A stretch of 16,406 nucleotides of DNA from positions 1 through 16,406 of the forward strand of contig CAZCTM010000038.1 of the NCBI GenBank assembly GCA_964501925.1, in the 5' to 3' direction. The translations under genes were made by a program, and so were the position numbers. Shown piece after piece: positions 7,405 through 14,566 of the stretch (its first letter is position 1; the number at the start of each line of letters is the position of its first letter). The DNA is from CAYLYU01 sp964501925. Its GTDB lineage: Bacteria > Pseudomonadota > Zetaproteobacteria > Mariprofundales > Mariprofundaceae. The notes beneath the pieces are model-generated. The model was not told the origin of the DNA, searched no databases, and saw only the letters and a program-made list of their open reading frames with translations.

Positions 7405-10400
7405 TTAAGCAGCCTCTGAAAACACACTCCTTCCATCACCCTGATAGCTTTCATAAAGGTGATCGAACACGGCTGCACACTTCTTCTTGAATTCCTCCTT
7501 GCCATACGGCTTCGGCAACCCTTCATCAAGCACGTCCTCGATCGCCAGGCGAACCCTGGCACGGGATGTGACGCGCTTCCTCCAGCCAATGACCAGCAAG
7601 TCGCGGATTTTTTCGAGCAGGGCATGCGCAACCTTCTTGACCTCTTCCCGCTCCTCGGCACTCAATTTCGGAGCCGGGCGGGTCAGGATGTCAAAGATGG
7701 TCAGCTCCTCCTCGGTGAGGTTTTCCCGCACATGCCGGGTTTGCTCTTCGGTCAGAACCATGGAAAGAGCCATCAAATCCTTCAGCGTTTCCTCGATGTT
7801 TCGGCTGCCTGAGTTATATGCCTCAATGAGCTGCTGGAATTTCTCAAGGTAATCCGCTCGCGTTCTGTTCAGGCGCACCATGCGCTCAAGCTGCACGCGC
7901 ACAGCCGCCTTCAGGCGCTCAAGATCGGTATTCGTGGGCTTCTTTTTTTCAAACCGTTTCTTCAACGCTGCAAAATCGATTCTGGAAAGATCAACCATCC
8001 CATGCGCCGGATCGGCCGGCTCCCTGATGATGAACGGTTCCGCCGCGATGGACTCATCCAGCAAGGCCTCAATCCCCTTCATGACATGGGAGATATCCGG
8101 CGGCTCGGTCGTGTTCCTGATATGATCGGCTATCGCGACGATGCAGCCACAACGCTGGGCAAAGCGTGTGGCAAGCGGATGCGGTTTCACGGCCCGGTAA
8201 AGACTGTTCACCAGTGCCGCCTGGGTAAGATAGCTGCGCTTGATCTGCTCGGGATTCATCAGCCTGTCGGCAGCGGTATGGATGGCCGCAATGCGTTCAA
8301 AATTCGCCGTCGGAGTTTGTTCAATGCCAGCAAGATCAACGCCATGGTCCATGCAGAAGCCCGCCAAAGCCTTCAGGCTTGATTCCAGTTCATCGGCCAA
8401 TTCCTGCTTGTCGCGCACGGGCATCTTGCCACTGTCTCCCTTGCCGTAAATCGCCAGCGCTTTTTCCAGGGAGGCAAACACATTGGCATAGTCGACGATC
8501 AGGCCGCTCTGCTTGCCCGGATAAACGCGATTTGCCCGCGCAATCGTCTGCATCAGCGTGTGATTGCGCATCGGCTTGTCGAGATAGATCGTGGATACGC
8601 TCGGTGCATCAAAGCCGGTCAGCCACATGGCGCAGACGAATACCAGCCGCAGCGGATCAGACGGGTCCTTGAACTTCTCATCCAGCTTCTCTTCCAGCAT
8701 GCGCTGGCGATGCGGCACGATATCGATGCCGAGCCCGGCCATCTGCTCGATCTCGTTCTGGCCGGGGGACACGACCACGGCCATATCCGTCTTTTTCATC
8801 AATGCGACCCGGGATTGCAGCTCATCCAGCTTCGGATCATCTAGCGGGCATGCAGCCAGTTCGGCCTCGGCCTTCTTCAGCTCCGCATTCCAGAAACGTT
8901 GCACCTTGTCATGCAGGCGCAGGGCCGTGGCCTTGTCGATGGCCACCACCATGCCCTTGCCCTGGAACCCGCGCGCAAGAAAGTGGCGGACGATGTCCTC
9001 TGCCACGGTATCCAGACGATCATCGCGCGTAATCAGGTGATACTGCCTGCCCAGCTCGCGCTCCAGCTTCTTCTCGGCTTCCTCATCGAGGTCGGCCTGT
9101 TCGATCAGGTCGTAGATGTCGTCATTCAGATCCGGATTGTCCAGATGCAGCTCGGGCGTCCGGTTCTCGTAGAACAGCGGCACGGTCGCCCCGTCCTCGA
9201 CCGACTGCTGAAAGTCATAGATGGAGACATAATCCCCGAACACCTCGCGGGTGCGTTCCTCGCCGGCAATCAGCGGCGTGCCGGTGAAGGCCACGAAGGT
9301 GGCGTTCGGAAGAGCCGAGCGCATGTTCATCGCCAGCGTGTCGTACTGGCTGCGATGCGCCTCATCGGTCAGCACAATCACGTCCTTGCGGTCGCACAGC
9401 ACCGCATCGTCCTGAAACTTGTGAATCAGGGTAAAGACATAACGGTGATTGCCGGCCAGCAATTCCCGCAGATGCGCGCATGATGCGGCATGGCAGGCAT
9501 TGGCATCGCTCACCGCGCCGCAGGCGGCAAAGGTGCGGGCAATCTGCTCATCGAGCTCCACACGGTCGGTGACGATGACAAAGGTCCAGTTGCCCGGATG
9601 CTTGCGCAAAATCTTCCGGGAAAAGAACACCATCGAGAAGCTCTTGCCGGAACCTTGTGTCTGCCAGAAGACACCGCCGCGCCCGTGCCCCTCTTCACGG
9701 GCCTTCAGCGTGGATTCAATCGTATTGTTCACGCCGAGATACTGATGATTCTGACCGATAATCTTGGTCAGTCCCTGCTTGTGCTCGGAGAACAGCGTGA
9801 AATTCTCTACCATGTCCAGCAGCCGGGTGGGTTCGCAAAGGCCTCTGAGCATCACCTCCAGGGACACCCGCCGCGGTTCATCCTCGCGCTCGATCCGTTT
9901 CCACTCGAAGAAACGTTCCCAGTCCGCCGTCAGCGAGCCCACACGGCTCTCCGTACCGTTGGAAGCCATCAGCAAGGCATTGCTCCAGAAAAGCTGCGGG
10001 ATGCCGTTCTGGGGGTGTTTGTAGCTGGTCAGATTGTCCTCGAAGCCGTTCCTGGCCGGCACCCCGGGCTTCTTCAGCTCAATCACCACCCATGGCATGC
10101 CGTTCACAAAGCCGATCAGGTCCGGCCGGCAGGTATAGAGCGGCCCGGTGATCGTCACCTGGCTGACCAGCAGGAAGTCGTTGTTGGCGGGGTTATCCCA
10201 ATCGACCAGACGCACCCGCTCGGTTTTCACGCCGCCCCGTTCATGATCGGGAATCGAAACCTTCACGCCATCGCGCATCAGCCTCCAAAGCTCCCGGTTG
10301 GCCGCCTCCAGCGTCATTGCGGAGCGGTCGCGACCGATCTCCTCGATGGCCGCATCAATCGCCGTTTCCGGAAAGCCGGGATTGAGTCGCTGCAAGGCCG

Positions 10401-10569
10401 GCTTCAGGCGTCCGGCAAGGATGACCTCGCCCTTGGCATCCCGGCCAAGACTTTCATTGACACCCAGCACTTCATCACTGGCATTGATCGTTTCCCAGCC
10501 AAGCTCGGCGAATAACTGAATAGCCGGCTGTTCGACAAGGCCGTCTTCGCTATAGGCGCCGGGAGACAT
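7405..10569 (-). CDS. hsdR: HsdR, restriction/translocation subunit of a type I restriction-modification system
   Basis: 1054 residues, typical of HsdR. It cleaves unmodified DNA after ATP-driven translocation, in complex with HsdM and HsdS. The N-terminal nuclease (PD-(D/E)XK type) shows D150 in RPDLIGFVNG and E164-x-K166 in VVIELKKPG. The SF2 helicase motor follows: Walker A TQGSGKS (304-310), DEAH (402-405), TGTP (429-432), motif V WLTGFDAPSVST (649-660) and motif VI QTIARANRVYPGK (674-686). The helical C-terminal part is the usual HsdM-contacting region. The ATG (10567-10569) lies two bases after the stop of the AbiEii-like gene with no strong Shine-Dalgarno, so it is probably translationally coupled. 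No hsdM or hsdS is in the window; they are expected upstream beyond 16406. The reading frame and all motifs are intact. Confidence 0.95.
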   Translation of the reverse strand: MSPGAYSEDGLVEQPAIQLFAELGWETINASDEVLGVNESLGRDAKGEVILAGRLKPALQRLNPGFPETAIDAAIEEIGRDRSAMTLEAANRELWRLMRDGVKVSIPDHERGGVKTERVRLVDWDNPANNDFLLVSQVTITGPLYTCRPDLIGFVNGMPWVVIELKKPGVPARNGFEDNLTSYKHPQNGIPQLFWSNALLMASNGTESRVGSLTADWERFFEWKRIEREDEPRRVSLEVMLRGLCEPTRLLDMVENFTLFSEHKQGLTKIIGQNHQYLGVNNTIESTLKAREEGHGRGGVFWQTQGSGKSFSMVFFSRKILRKHPGNWTFVIVTDRVELDEQIARTFAACGAVSDANACHAASCAHLRELLAGNHRYVFTLIHKFQDDAVLCDRKDVIVLTDEAHRSQYDTLAMNMRSALPNATFVAFTGTPLIAGEERTREVFGDYVSIYDFQQSVEDGATVPLFYENRTPELHLDNPDLNDDIYDLIEQADLDEEAEKKLERELGRQYHLITRDDRLDTVAEDIVRHFLARGFQGKGMVVAIDKATALRLHDKVQRFWNAELKKAEAELAACPLDDPKLDELQSRVALMKKTDMAVVVSPGQNEIEQMAGLGIDIVPHRQRMLEEKLDEKFKDPSDPLRLVFVCAMWLTGFDAPSVSTIYLDKPMRNHTLMQTIARANRVYPGKQSGLIVDYANVFASLEKALAIYGKGDSGKMPVRDKQELADELESSLKALAGFCMDHGVDLAGIEQTPTANFERIAAIHTAADRLMNPEQIKRSYLTQAALVNSLYRAVKPHPLATRFAQRCGCIVAIADHIRNTTEPPDISHVMKGIEALLDESIAAEPFIIREPADPAHGMVDLSRIDFAALKKRFEKKKPTNTDLERLKAAVRVQLERMVRLNRTRADYLEKFQQLIEAYNSGSRNIEETLKDLMALSMVLTEEQTRHVRENLTEEELTIFDILTRPAPKLSAEEREEVKKVAHALLEKIRDLLVIGWRKRVTSRARVRLAIEDVLDEGLPKPYGKEEFKKKCAAVFDHLYESYQGDGRSVFSEAA

Positions 10570-10571
10570 GA

Positions 10572-11420
10572 TCAGCGCAGCATCCCAAGCAGTTTCTGGA
10601 CAAGCTCGAAAGCCCGGCGCGCCTCGATTTCAGCCTCCTCCCCTTCATGGGATTGATGAAACTCAACCACCTGTACAGGGCCATAGTCATCCACCGCCCT
10701 GAATTTCTGACGAAGTATTTCTATTGCTTTCATGACATTTGGCTCTCTCGATCGCCGGTTCCATGCTTCTGCAATGGCCTCTACCCCTCCGGGTGCATGC
10801 TCCAGACAGTAGCAGATATCGTACGCATCCTTCGGCTTATCCCGGCCGTTGAGAGCGAAACATTTCATCAGCAGAAAGTCAGGCAGCGAAGCAACCCGTA
10901 TTTCAACACTGTTCTTCGCCCCACTCAGCATCCGGCCATCAATCGTAATGATCTGAGGCGCATGAAAGGCTTCCGCGCACCCATCGGCTTGCTGGACTCT
11001 GAAGTTTTTCAGCCTTCGCCTGGACCTGGGCACTCGAAGATCCAGCCCTTGAGGGGCCAGAAAATCCACATCGACTCGGATCGGATCCTCACCATCCTTC
11101 AGATCCACCATCGTGAAAAGCTGAAACGCTTTTTCACCGGGCTCATATCTTCGGGTGTCCAGCAACAGCGATAGCAACTCGGCATAGCGACCATCCATCA
11201 GTTTTTCAGCATCCAGAGCAAGATCAACATCGATGCTGCCGACATGATGCTCGCCAGGCTCCGGAATCAACAGATCGGGCACCCAGCCACCAACAAGCAC
11301 AATGGAGTCCGTGAAGGAAGCCAGCACCTGCCCAACATCCACCAATACCCGTCTGGCAGCTTCAGTCTGGCGCTCGCTATAGTCGGCGGAGAACCGCGGT
11401 TCATCCATTATACGAGCCAC
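10572..11420 (-). CDS. AbiEii-like nucleotidyltransferase, putative type IV toxin
   Basis: 282 residues. The nucleotidyltransferase fold is indicated by VLVGGWVPDLL (41-51) followed by GSIDVDLALD (61-70), with D64 and D66 as likely metal ligands, and a third acidic site in IRVDVDFL (114-121). The segment KCFALNGRDKPKDAYDICYCLEH (186-208) fits the conserved basic KxxA...RxKxRDxxDL motif of AbiEii proteins. Such enzymes add nucleotides to RNA (tRNA in characterised relatives) or act as abortive-infection toxins. Two starts are possible. GTG at 11420 has GGAGAG seven bases upstream and overlaps abiEi by 13 bases. ATG at 11408 overlaps the abiEi TAA by one base (TAATG) and would give 278 residues. 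Both imply coupling to the antitoxin. It lies directly upstream of hsdR. The substrate is unknown. Confidence 0.8.
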   Translation of the reverse strand: MARIMDEPRFSADYSERQTEAARRVLVDVGQVLASFTDSIVLVGGWVPDLLIPEPGEHHVGSIDVDLALDAEKLMDGRYAELLSLLLDTRRYEPGEKAFQLFTMVDLKDGEDPIRVDVDFLAPQGLDLRVPRSRRRLKNFRVQQADGCAEAFHAPQIITIDGRMLSGAKNSVEIRVASLPDFLLMKCFALNGRDKPKDAYDICYCLEHAPGGVEAIAEAWNRRSREPNVMKAIEILRQKFRAVDDYGPVQVVEFHQSHEGEEAEIEARRAFELVQKLLGMLR

Positions 11421-12511
11421 CCTTTATCTCTCCATTCAGGCTTAAGACGCTGCTCCAGGATGGCTTCAGCGGCCTCCTGACCACGGCCAGCCTGATTCGA
11501 GACATCCAGCCAGGTCTGTATGGGATGGGTGCAGGCCAGCTTTTCACCTCTCTCCTCCGCTTCAACCAGCATACCCCCATCGGCAGATACCAGGAGCACC
11601 ACATTATCACCGGAATCGACAGGCTTTGCTTCCAGGGCCCGCATCACATCTTCCACACTGCTCTCAAGAACCGCCAGCCACTTCTTCGCCTGCCGAACAG
11701 CAGGCGCCTGAATTTCGGCCGCGGAAAAAGAGGCCAAAGCCACGCGGATTTCGTCGTTCCTGTTCAGTGCGACAAGGCGCTTTTCCATCTCATCGGCTCT
11801 CAGCAGCGTAAAGCATCGAATCTGTTTCACCCGGTCAAAGCGGTAGGTATCGCGCCACGCCTGCAACAGCTTTTCTGCATCCTTGAGCGCGTATCCGCCC
11901 TGTTTGTCTTCCACGAGATAACCTTCATCGCGAAGGTGACGCACCACCTTGTTCACCAGACCGAGGCTGACCGATGGCTTGCACGCAGCCTGAAGCTCAC
12001 GTTGCGACCAGAATCCGTCGTGTTTGGTCATCATGAGTGCGCGGAGCACGCTGGCCGAAGAGTCCGAGCCCAGGTTGGCTCCCGATATTTTTTTACCTGC
12101 AACCGGTTTGTTGCCACTGCGTTCCAGATAGATATGCCCCGGCACATTGATCTTGCAGTTGCCGGCCAGATCGAACCAGCTCCAGCCATGCTTCGCGCAC
12201 ATATCTGCAAGGCGTGGGGATACGTGCCGTACAGCCAGCACAGGCACCCGAATCTGATTGCCTTGCTGTTCAAGCGCTTCCCTCATGCCGTCAAGCAGGG
12301 GAAGCTGGGACGGACGAATCTCCGCTTTGCACACGACCCACAGTTCGACCTTTTTATTCCTTACGGAAATCCGCGTCATGAAATCGAATCGCCGATCGGC
12401 AATCTTCGGTTCATCAATAACCTCAGATGCTTCAAGCCAGTCCGCGACCCGCAGCAGCTCCTGAAACTTTTTCTTGAAACCTGCTTCGTTCACAATTTTC
12501 AATATGTTCAT
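11408..12511 (-). CDS. AbiEi-like antitoxin and probable autorepressor
   Basis: About 367 residues from the ATG at 12509-12511. The centre contains a winged helix-turn-helix (about residues 152-205, including WSQRELQAACKPSVSLGLVNKVVRHLRDEGYLV). The segment before it (SWFDLAGNCKINVPGHIYLE) and the C-terminal HPIQTWLDVSNQAGRGQEAAEAIL are typical of AbiEi-family proteins. In type IV systems AbiEi neutralises the toxin without binding it and represses its own operon through inverted repeats, and matching repeats are found here. The frame is open to a GTG at 12535, but that codon lies upstream of the predicted transcript start and inside an operator dyad, so I prefer the ATG. No Shine-Dalgarno precedes it, suggesting a near-leaderless message. 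The protein is longer than minimal AbiEi proteins, so it may have an additional N-terminal domain. Confidence 0.8.
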   Translation of the reverse strand: MNILKIVNEAGFKKKFQELLRVADWLEASEVIDEPKIADRRFDFMTRISVRNKKVELWVVCKAEIRPSQLPLLDGMREALEQQGNQIRVPVLAVRHVSPRLADMCAKHGWSWFDLAGNCKINVPGHIYLERSGNKPVAGKKISGANLGSDSSASVLRALMMTKHDGFWSQRELQAACKPSVSLGLVNKVVRHLRDEGYLVEDKQGGYALKDAEKLLQAWRDTYRFDRVKQIRCFTLLRADEMEKRLVALNRNDEIRVALASFSAAEIQAPAVRQAKKWLAVLESSVEDVMRALEAKPVDSGDNVVLLVSADGGMLVEAEERGEKLACTHPIQTWLDVSNQAGRGQEAAEAILEQRLKPEWRDKGWLV

Positions 12512-12542
12512 GATTACGTGAACATAGCTGTTCACATGAACA
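12504..12542. promoter_or_regulatory. Paired dyad operator of the AbiE-like operon
   Basis: Two inverted repeats share the half-site TGTTCA/TGAACA. Dyad 1 is ATGTTCA (12504-12510) with TGAACAT (12519-12525). Dyad 2 is TGTTCA (12529-12534) with TGAACA (12537-12542). Their centres are 21 bp apart, two helical turns, so two dimers could bind the same DNA face. Dyad 2 lies in the promoter spacer and dyad 1 overlaps the -10, start site and start codon. This is the expected layout for an autorepressor such as the adjacent AbiEi. Confidence 0.75.
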
Positions 12543-12548
12543 TGTCAA
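12521..12548 (-). promoter_or_regulatory. Promoter of the abiEi-abiEii-hsdR unit
   Basis: On the minus strand a perfect -35 TTGACA (12543-12548) is followed after 16 bp by TATGTT (12521-12526), a good -10 hexamer. The start site would fall at about 12514, only a few bases before the ATG at 12511. Overlap with both operator dyads supports regulated use. Confidence 0.7.
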
Positions 12549-12608
12549 CTATGGATAAACTCCAGCACCCCACCTTCGGGGCGGCCAACGAACAGGAGGC
12601 CGGCAACA

Positions 12609-13433
12609 TCATTCGATCAAGCTCATCTGGCGTTCATGTGGAATCGGGAACACACCAATGATTACCCACGGATTCGGGGCCACCGAATGCCACTGCCGGG
12701 TAGTCCCCATGAAGAAATGCAGATCGCTATTCAAGAACTGCTCTTCATATTTGATTCGCACTTTCTCCAGCGCTTCCTCTTCATTCTTTTCTGCCTTGCG
12801 CCAACACTTCCAGTAAAGGGCTCCTATTTCCCAATCGAGAATTTGGAGGTTCGAGCGTTTGCCTTCATCGTCCTCAAATTCATATGAAAAGCTATAAGGA
12901 AGTTTGGGAATTACTTTGAATGTTTCCCTCCATGCCTCCTCTTCAAAAAGCAACCCTTGGTTGCTCTGCCTGCGCATTTGCTCAAGCCGTGTTGGATCCC
13001 AGTCCCGTTCCTCTTCTTCCCAGGAAAATCCAAGCACTCTTTTTGGCTTGAACACGGCCAATGACATCTTGTTCGTTTTTGCTCCATCAATGAGCCTTTG
13101 GAGGTTTGTATAAACGGGGGTGGTTTCGAGCAAAATCCGGCGGCGCTCCCGCCATTTGTTTTCAGTGCCAATGTGATCGACAGGCCTCAACTGGCCAATA
13201 TCAGAGGGATGGAATGTTTCAGGGCGGGGATCTTTTGTGCTTGGATGCAGGTCACACTCCAGCCAGTCGAACTTGGCGTATTGCTGTTTCTCGTCAAGTC
13301 GCCGAAACGGCACCGGATAAATCCGCACCCACGAACCATCTTCACGCACACCTGCCGTACAAACGGTCTCTCCGTATTTGCGGGAAAGAGTCGGATATGT
13401 TTTTACCGTAACCAGTATGCGCTCCCTGCTCAT
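12609..13433 (-). CDS. Probable dual-OB-domain protein of unknown function
   Basis: 274 residues. I recognise the pattern of proteins annotated as dual OB domain-containing. The N-terminus is ILVTVKTYPTLSRKYGETVCTAGVREDGSWVRIYPVPFR (6-44), a beta-rich segment with an invariant-looking KTYP-SRKY-CTAG core. The C-terminus is DLHFFMGTTRQWHSVAPNPWVIIGVFPIP (about 237-265). No catalytic residues, membrane segments or signal peptide are visible. OB folds usually bind nucleic acid, so a recognition role is possible but not shown. It starts nine bases after the DUF488 gene with a good Shine-Dalgarno (GGAGA before ATG 13431-13433), so the two are co-translated partners. Base composition looks lower in GC than the ubi and nrd genes, which suggests transfer. 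Family assignment is from memory of the motifs. Confidence 0.6.
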   Translation of the reverse strand: MSRERILVTVKTYPTLSRKYGETVCTAGVREDGSWVRIYPVPFRRLDEKQQYAKFDWLECDLHPSTKDPRPETFHPSDIGQLRPVDHIGTENKWRERRRILLETTPVYTNLQRLIDGAKTNKMSLAVFKPKRVLGFSWEEEERDWDPTRLEQMRRQSNQGLLFEEEAWRETFKVIPKLPYSFSYEFEDDEGKRSNLQILDWEIGALYWKCWRKAEKNEEEALEKVRIKYEEQFLNSDLHFFMGTTRQWHSVAPNPWVIIGVFPIPHERQMSLIE

Positions 13434-13442
13434 TGCTTCTCC

Positions 13443-14333
13443 CTACAGATGCATGGTTGCCGCCCCCATTCTGGGTTCCAGAGCCTCTGCCACACATCGG
13501 CGGTGGCACTGTTTTGGCAACAGTTCGTAGCAGGTGAGCGCGACACGCTCCTCATCGGACTCAATCCATTGGTGAATCCGGTTTAGTTCTTGCTGCCGCA
13601 AGGGCAGGGTGTTCCTCTTATATTCGGCAAACAGCGCATCATAATCGGCCTGTGATTTAAGTGCTCTGCGGGATTCGGAAGCGATGCCCAGTTCAGGCAA
13701 ATGTTCATAGCGAATGCCTACGCCTGAGCAGGCAGCAGCCAATGCCTTTTTTGAGAAGCCATATTTGCGACTAAGCGGATTCTTCCGCACATCGCACAAC
13801 ACGGTGACACCGTTTTGCAGCAGTTGGTTCAGATAGCGCTCAAGAGATTTGCCTTCATAGCCGATCGTCACCAGGCCTGCCTTGCCTTTGCCGGGGGCTG
13901 CCTCAGCAACCAACGCACGCGACTCTTCATCCGGTAACACCTTTTCCACGATCTCGCTGCGAATGGCATAATAGGGATAGCGGCGGTACACCTCGGCAAT
14001 CAACGCATCTCCCCGAAGCTCCTTGTTTAATCTAGAAAAGCGCGAAGCTTTAGTTGGTTGAATGGCGCGTTTTCTGGCGGTTTCCTTTCCGGCCTCGGTC
14101 AACTGCCAGCATTGATCATTATCTTCTAGCAGGCCTTTTCTAATCAGGCTGCGTTTATCCGCATAGGAAGTAAAAGAAAAGCAACCAAACCTGTAGGGCA
14201 CAAACTCATAGCCCGGCTCTTCCCCAAGCTCTTTAATGAAGAGAAACAATAGCTTCTGGAAATCGGTATTCCTTACTGATCTATCAAGAGCATTCAGCAG
14301 GGTAAGGAGAAGCAGTTGGCGTTTGAATAGCAT
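13443..14333 (-). CDS. DUF488 protein with extra N-terminal domain
   Basis: 296 residues in two parts. The C-terminal half (about 153-283) is DUF488: VTIGYEG (155-161), CDVRKNPLSRKYGFSK (180-195), HLPELG (211-216) and the cysteine motif CYELLPKQCHRR (268-279, with C268, C276, H277, R278). The biochemical role of DUF488 is not established; its conserved basic and Cys-His residues suggest nucleotide or nucleic-acid chemistry. The N-terminal part (1-90) has FQKLLFLFIKE, YEFVPYRFGCFSF and WQLTEAGKETA, which looks like a helical/winged-helix regulatory domain (Panacea-like is one option). The ATG is at 14331-14333, with only a distant AGGGG upstream. It forms a two-gene unit with the dual-OB gene, nine bases downstream. 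Lower GC than the core genes suggests horizontal origin. Confidence 0.75.
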   Translation of the reverse strand: MLFKRQLLLLTLLNALDRSVRNTDFQKLLFLFIKELGEEPGYEFVPYRFGCFSFTSYADKRSLIRKGLLEDNDQCWQLTEAGKETARKRAIQPTKASRFSRLNKELRGDALIAEVYRRYPYYAIRSEIVEKVLPDEESRALVAEAAPGKGKAGLVTIGYEGKSLERYLNQLLQNGVTVLCDVRKNPLSRKYGFSKKALAAACSGVGIRYEHLPELGIASESRRALKSQADYDALFAEYKRNTLPLRQQELNRIHQWIESDEERVALTCYELLPKQCHRRCVAEALEPRMGAATMHL

Positions 14334-14566
14334 GGCTGAACCGTACCCCTAGCCGTCTGGTTTATGAAGAGGCGGCCCCAAAACGGGCGCAGCATTCTCT
14401 GAAAAACAAGAACCCTTCCCCAACCATGAATGCGGGAAATCATTATATCTTCAATGGGTTGCACCTTATCGCATTATCCATTCACCAAGAAAAACAGCCC
14501 ATTTTTTCTTGGCCATGAAGACAAACCACCGTCCGCCATTGAGAACGCCTATCAAATGCATAAACA
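14334..14566. other. Intergenic region with AT-rich hairpin and possible promoter
   Basis: This 233-base, AT-rich gap separates the GmrSD-like gene from the DUF488 gene. It holds a perfect 10-bp stem, CCAAGAAAAA (14485-14494) with TTTTTCTTGG (14503-14512), and an 8-base loop. On the minus strand no T-run follows, so termination of the GmrSD-like transcript is uncertain. A TATAAT on the minus strand (14442-14447) could be the -10 of a promoter for the DUF488 operon, but no good -35 lies 16-18 bp upstream. Confidence 0.4.

Noticed and set aside
12512..12535. GTG at 12535 as the AbiEi start
   Set aside because: It lies upstream of the transcript start predicted from the TTGACA/TATGTT promoter and inside an operator dyad.
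12555..12605. GC-rich short stem (CCCC/GGGG) as terminator of the dual-OB gene
   Set aside because: Only about four strong pairs and no T-run on the minus strand; too weak to call.
11525..12661. 378-codon plus-strand open frame opposite the AbiEi-like gene
   Set aside because: Longer than the minus-strand gene, but it shows no domain and runs across the promoter and operator. The minus frame has a clear winged helix and family motifs.
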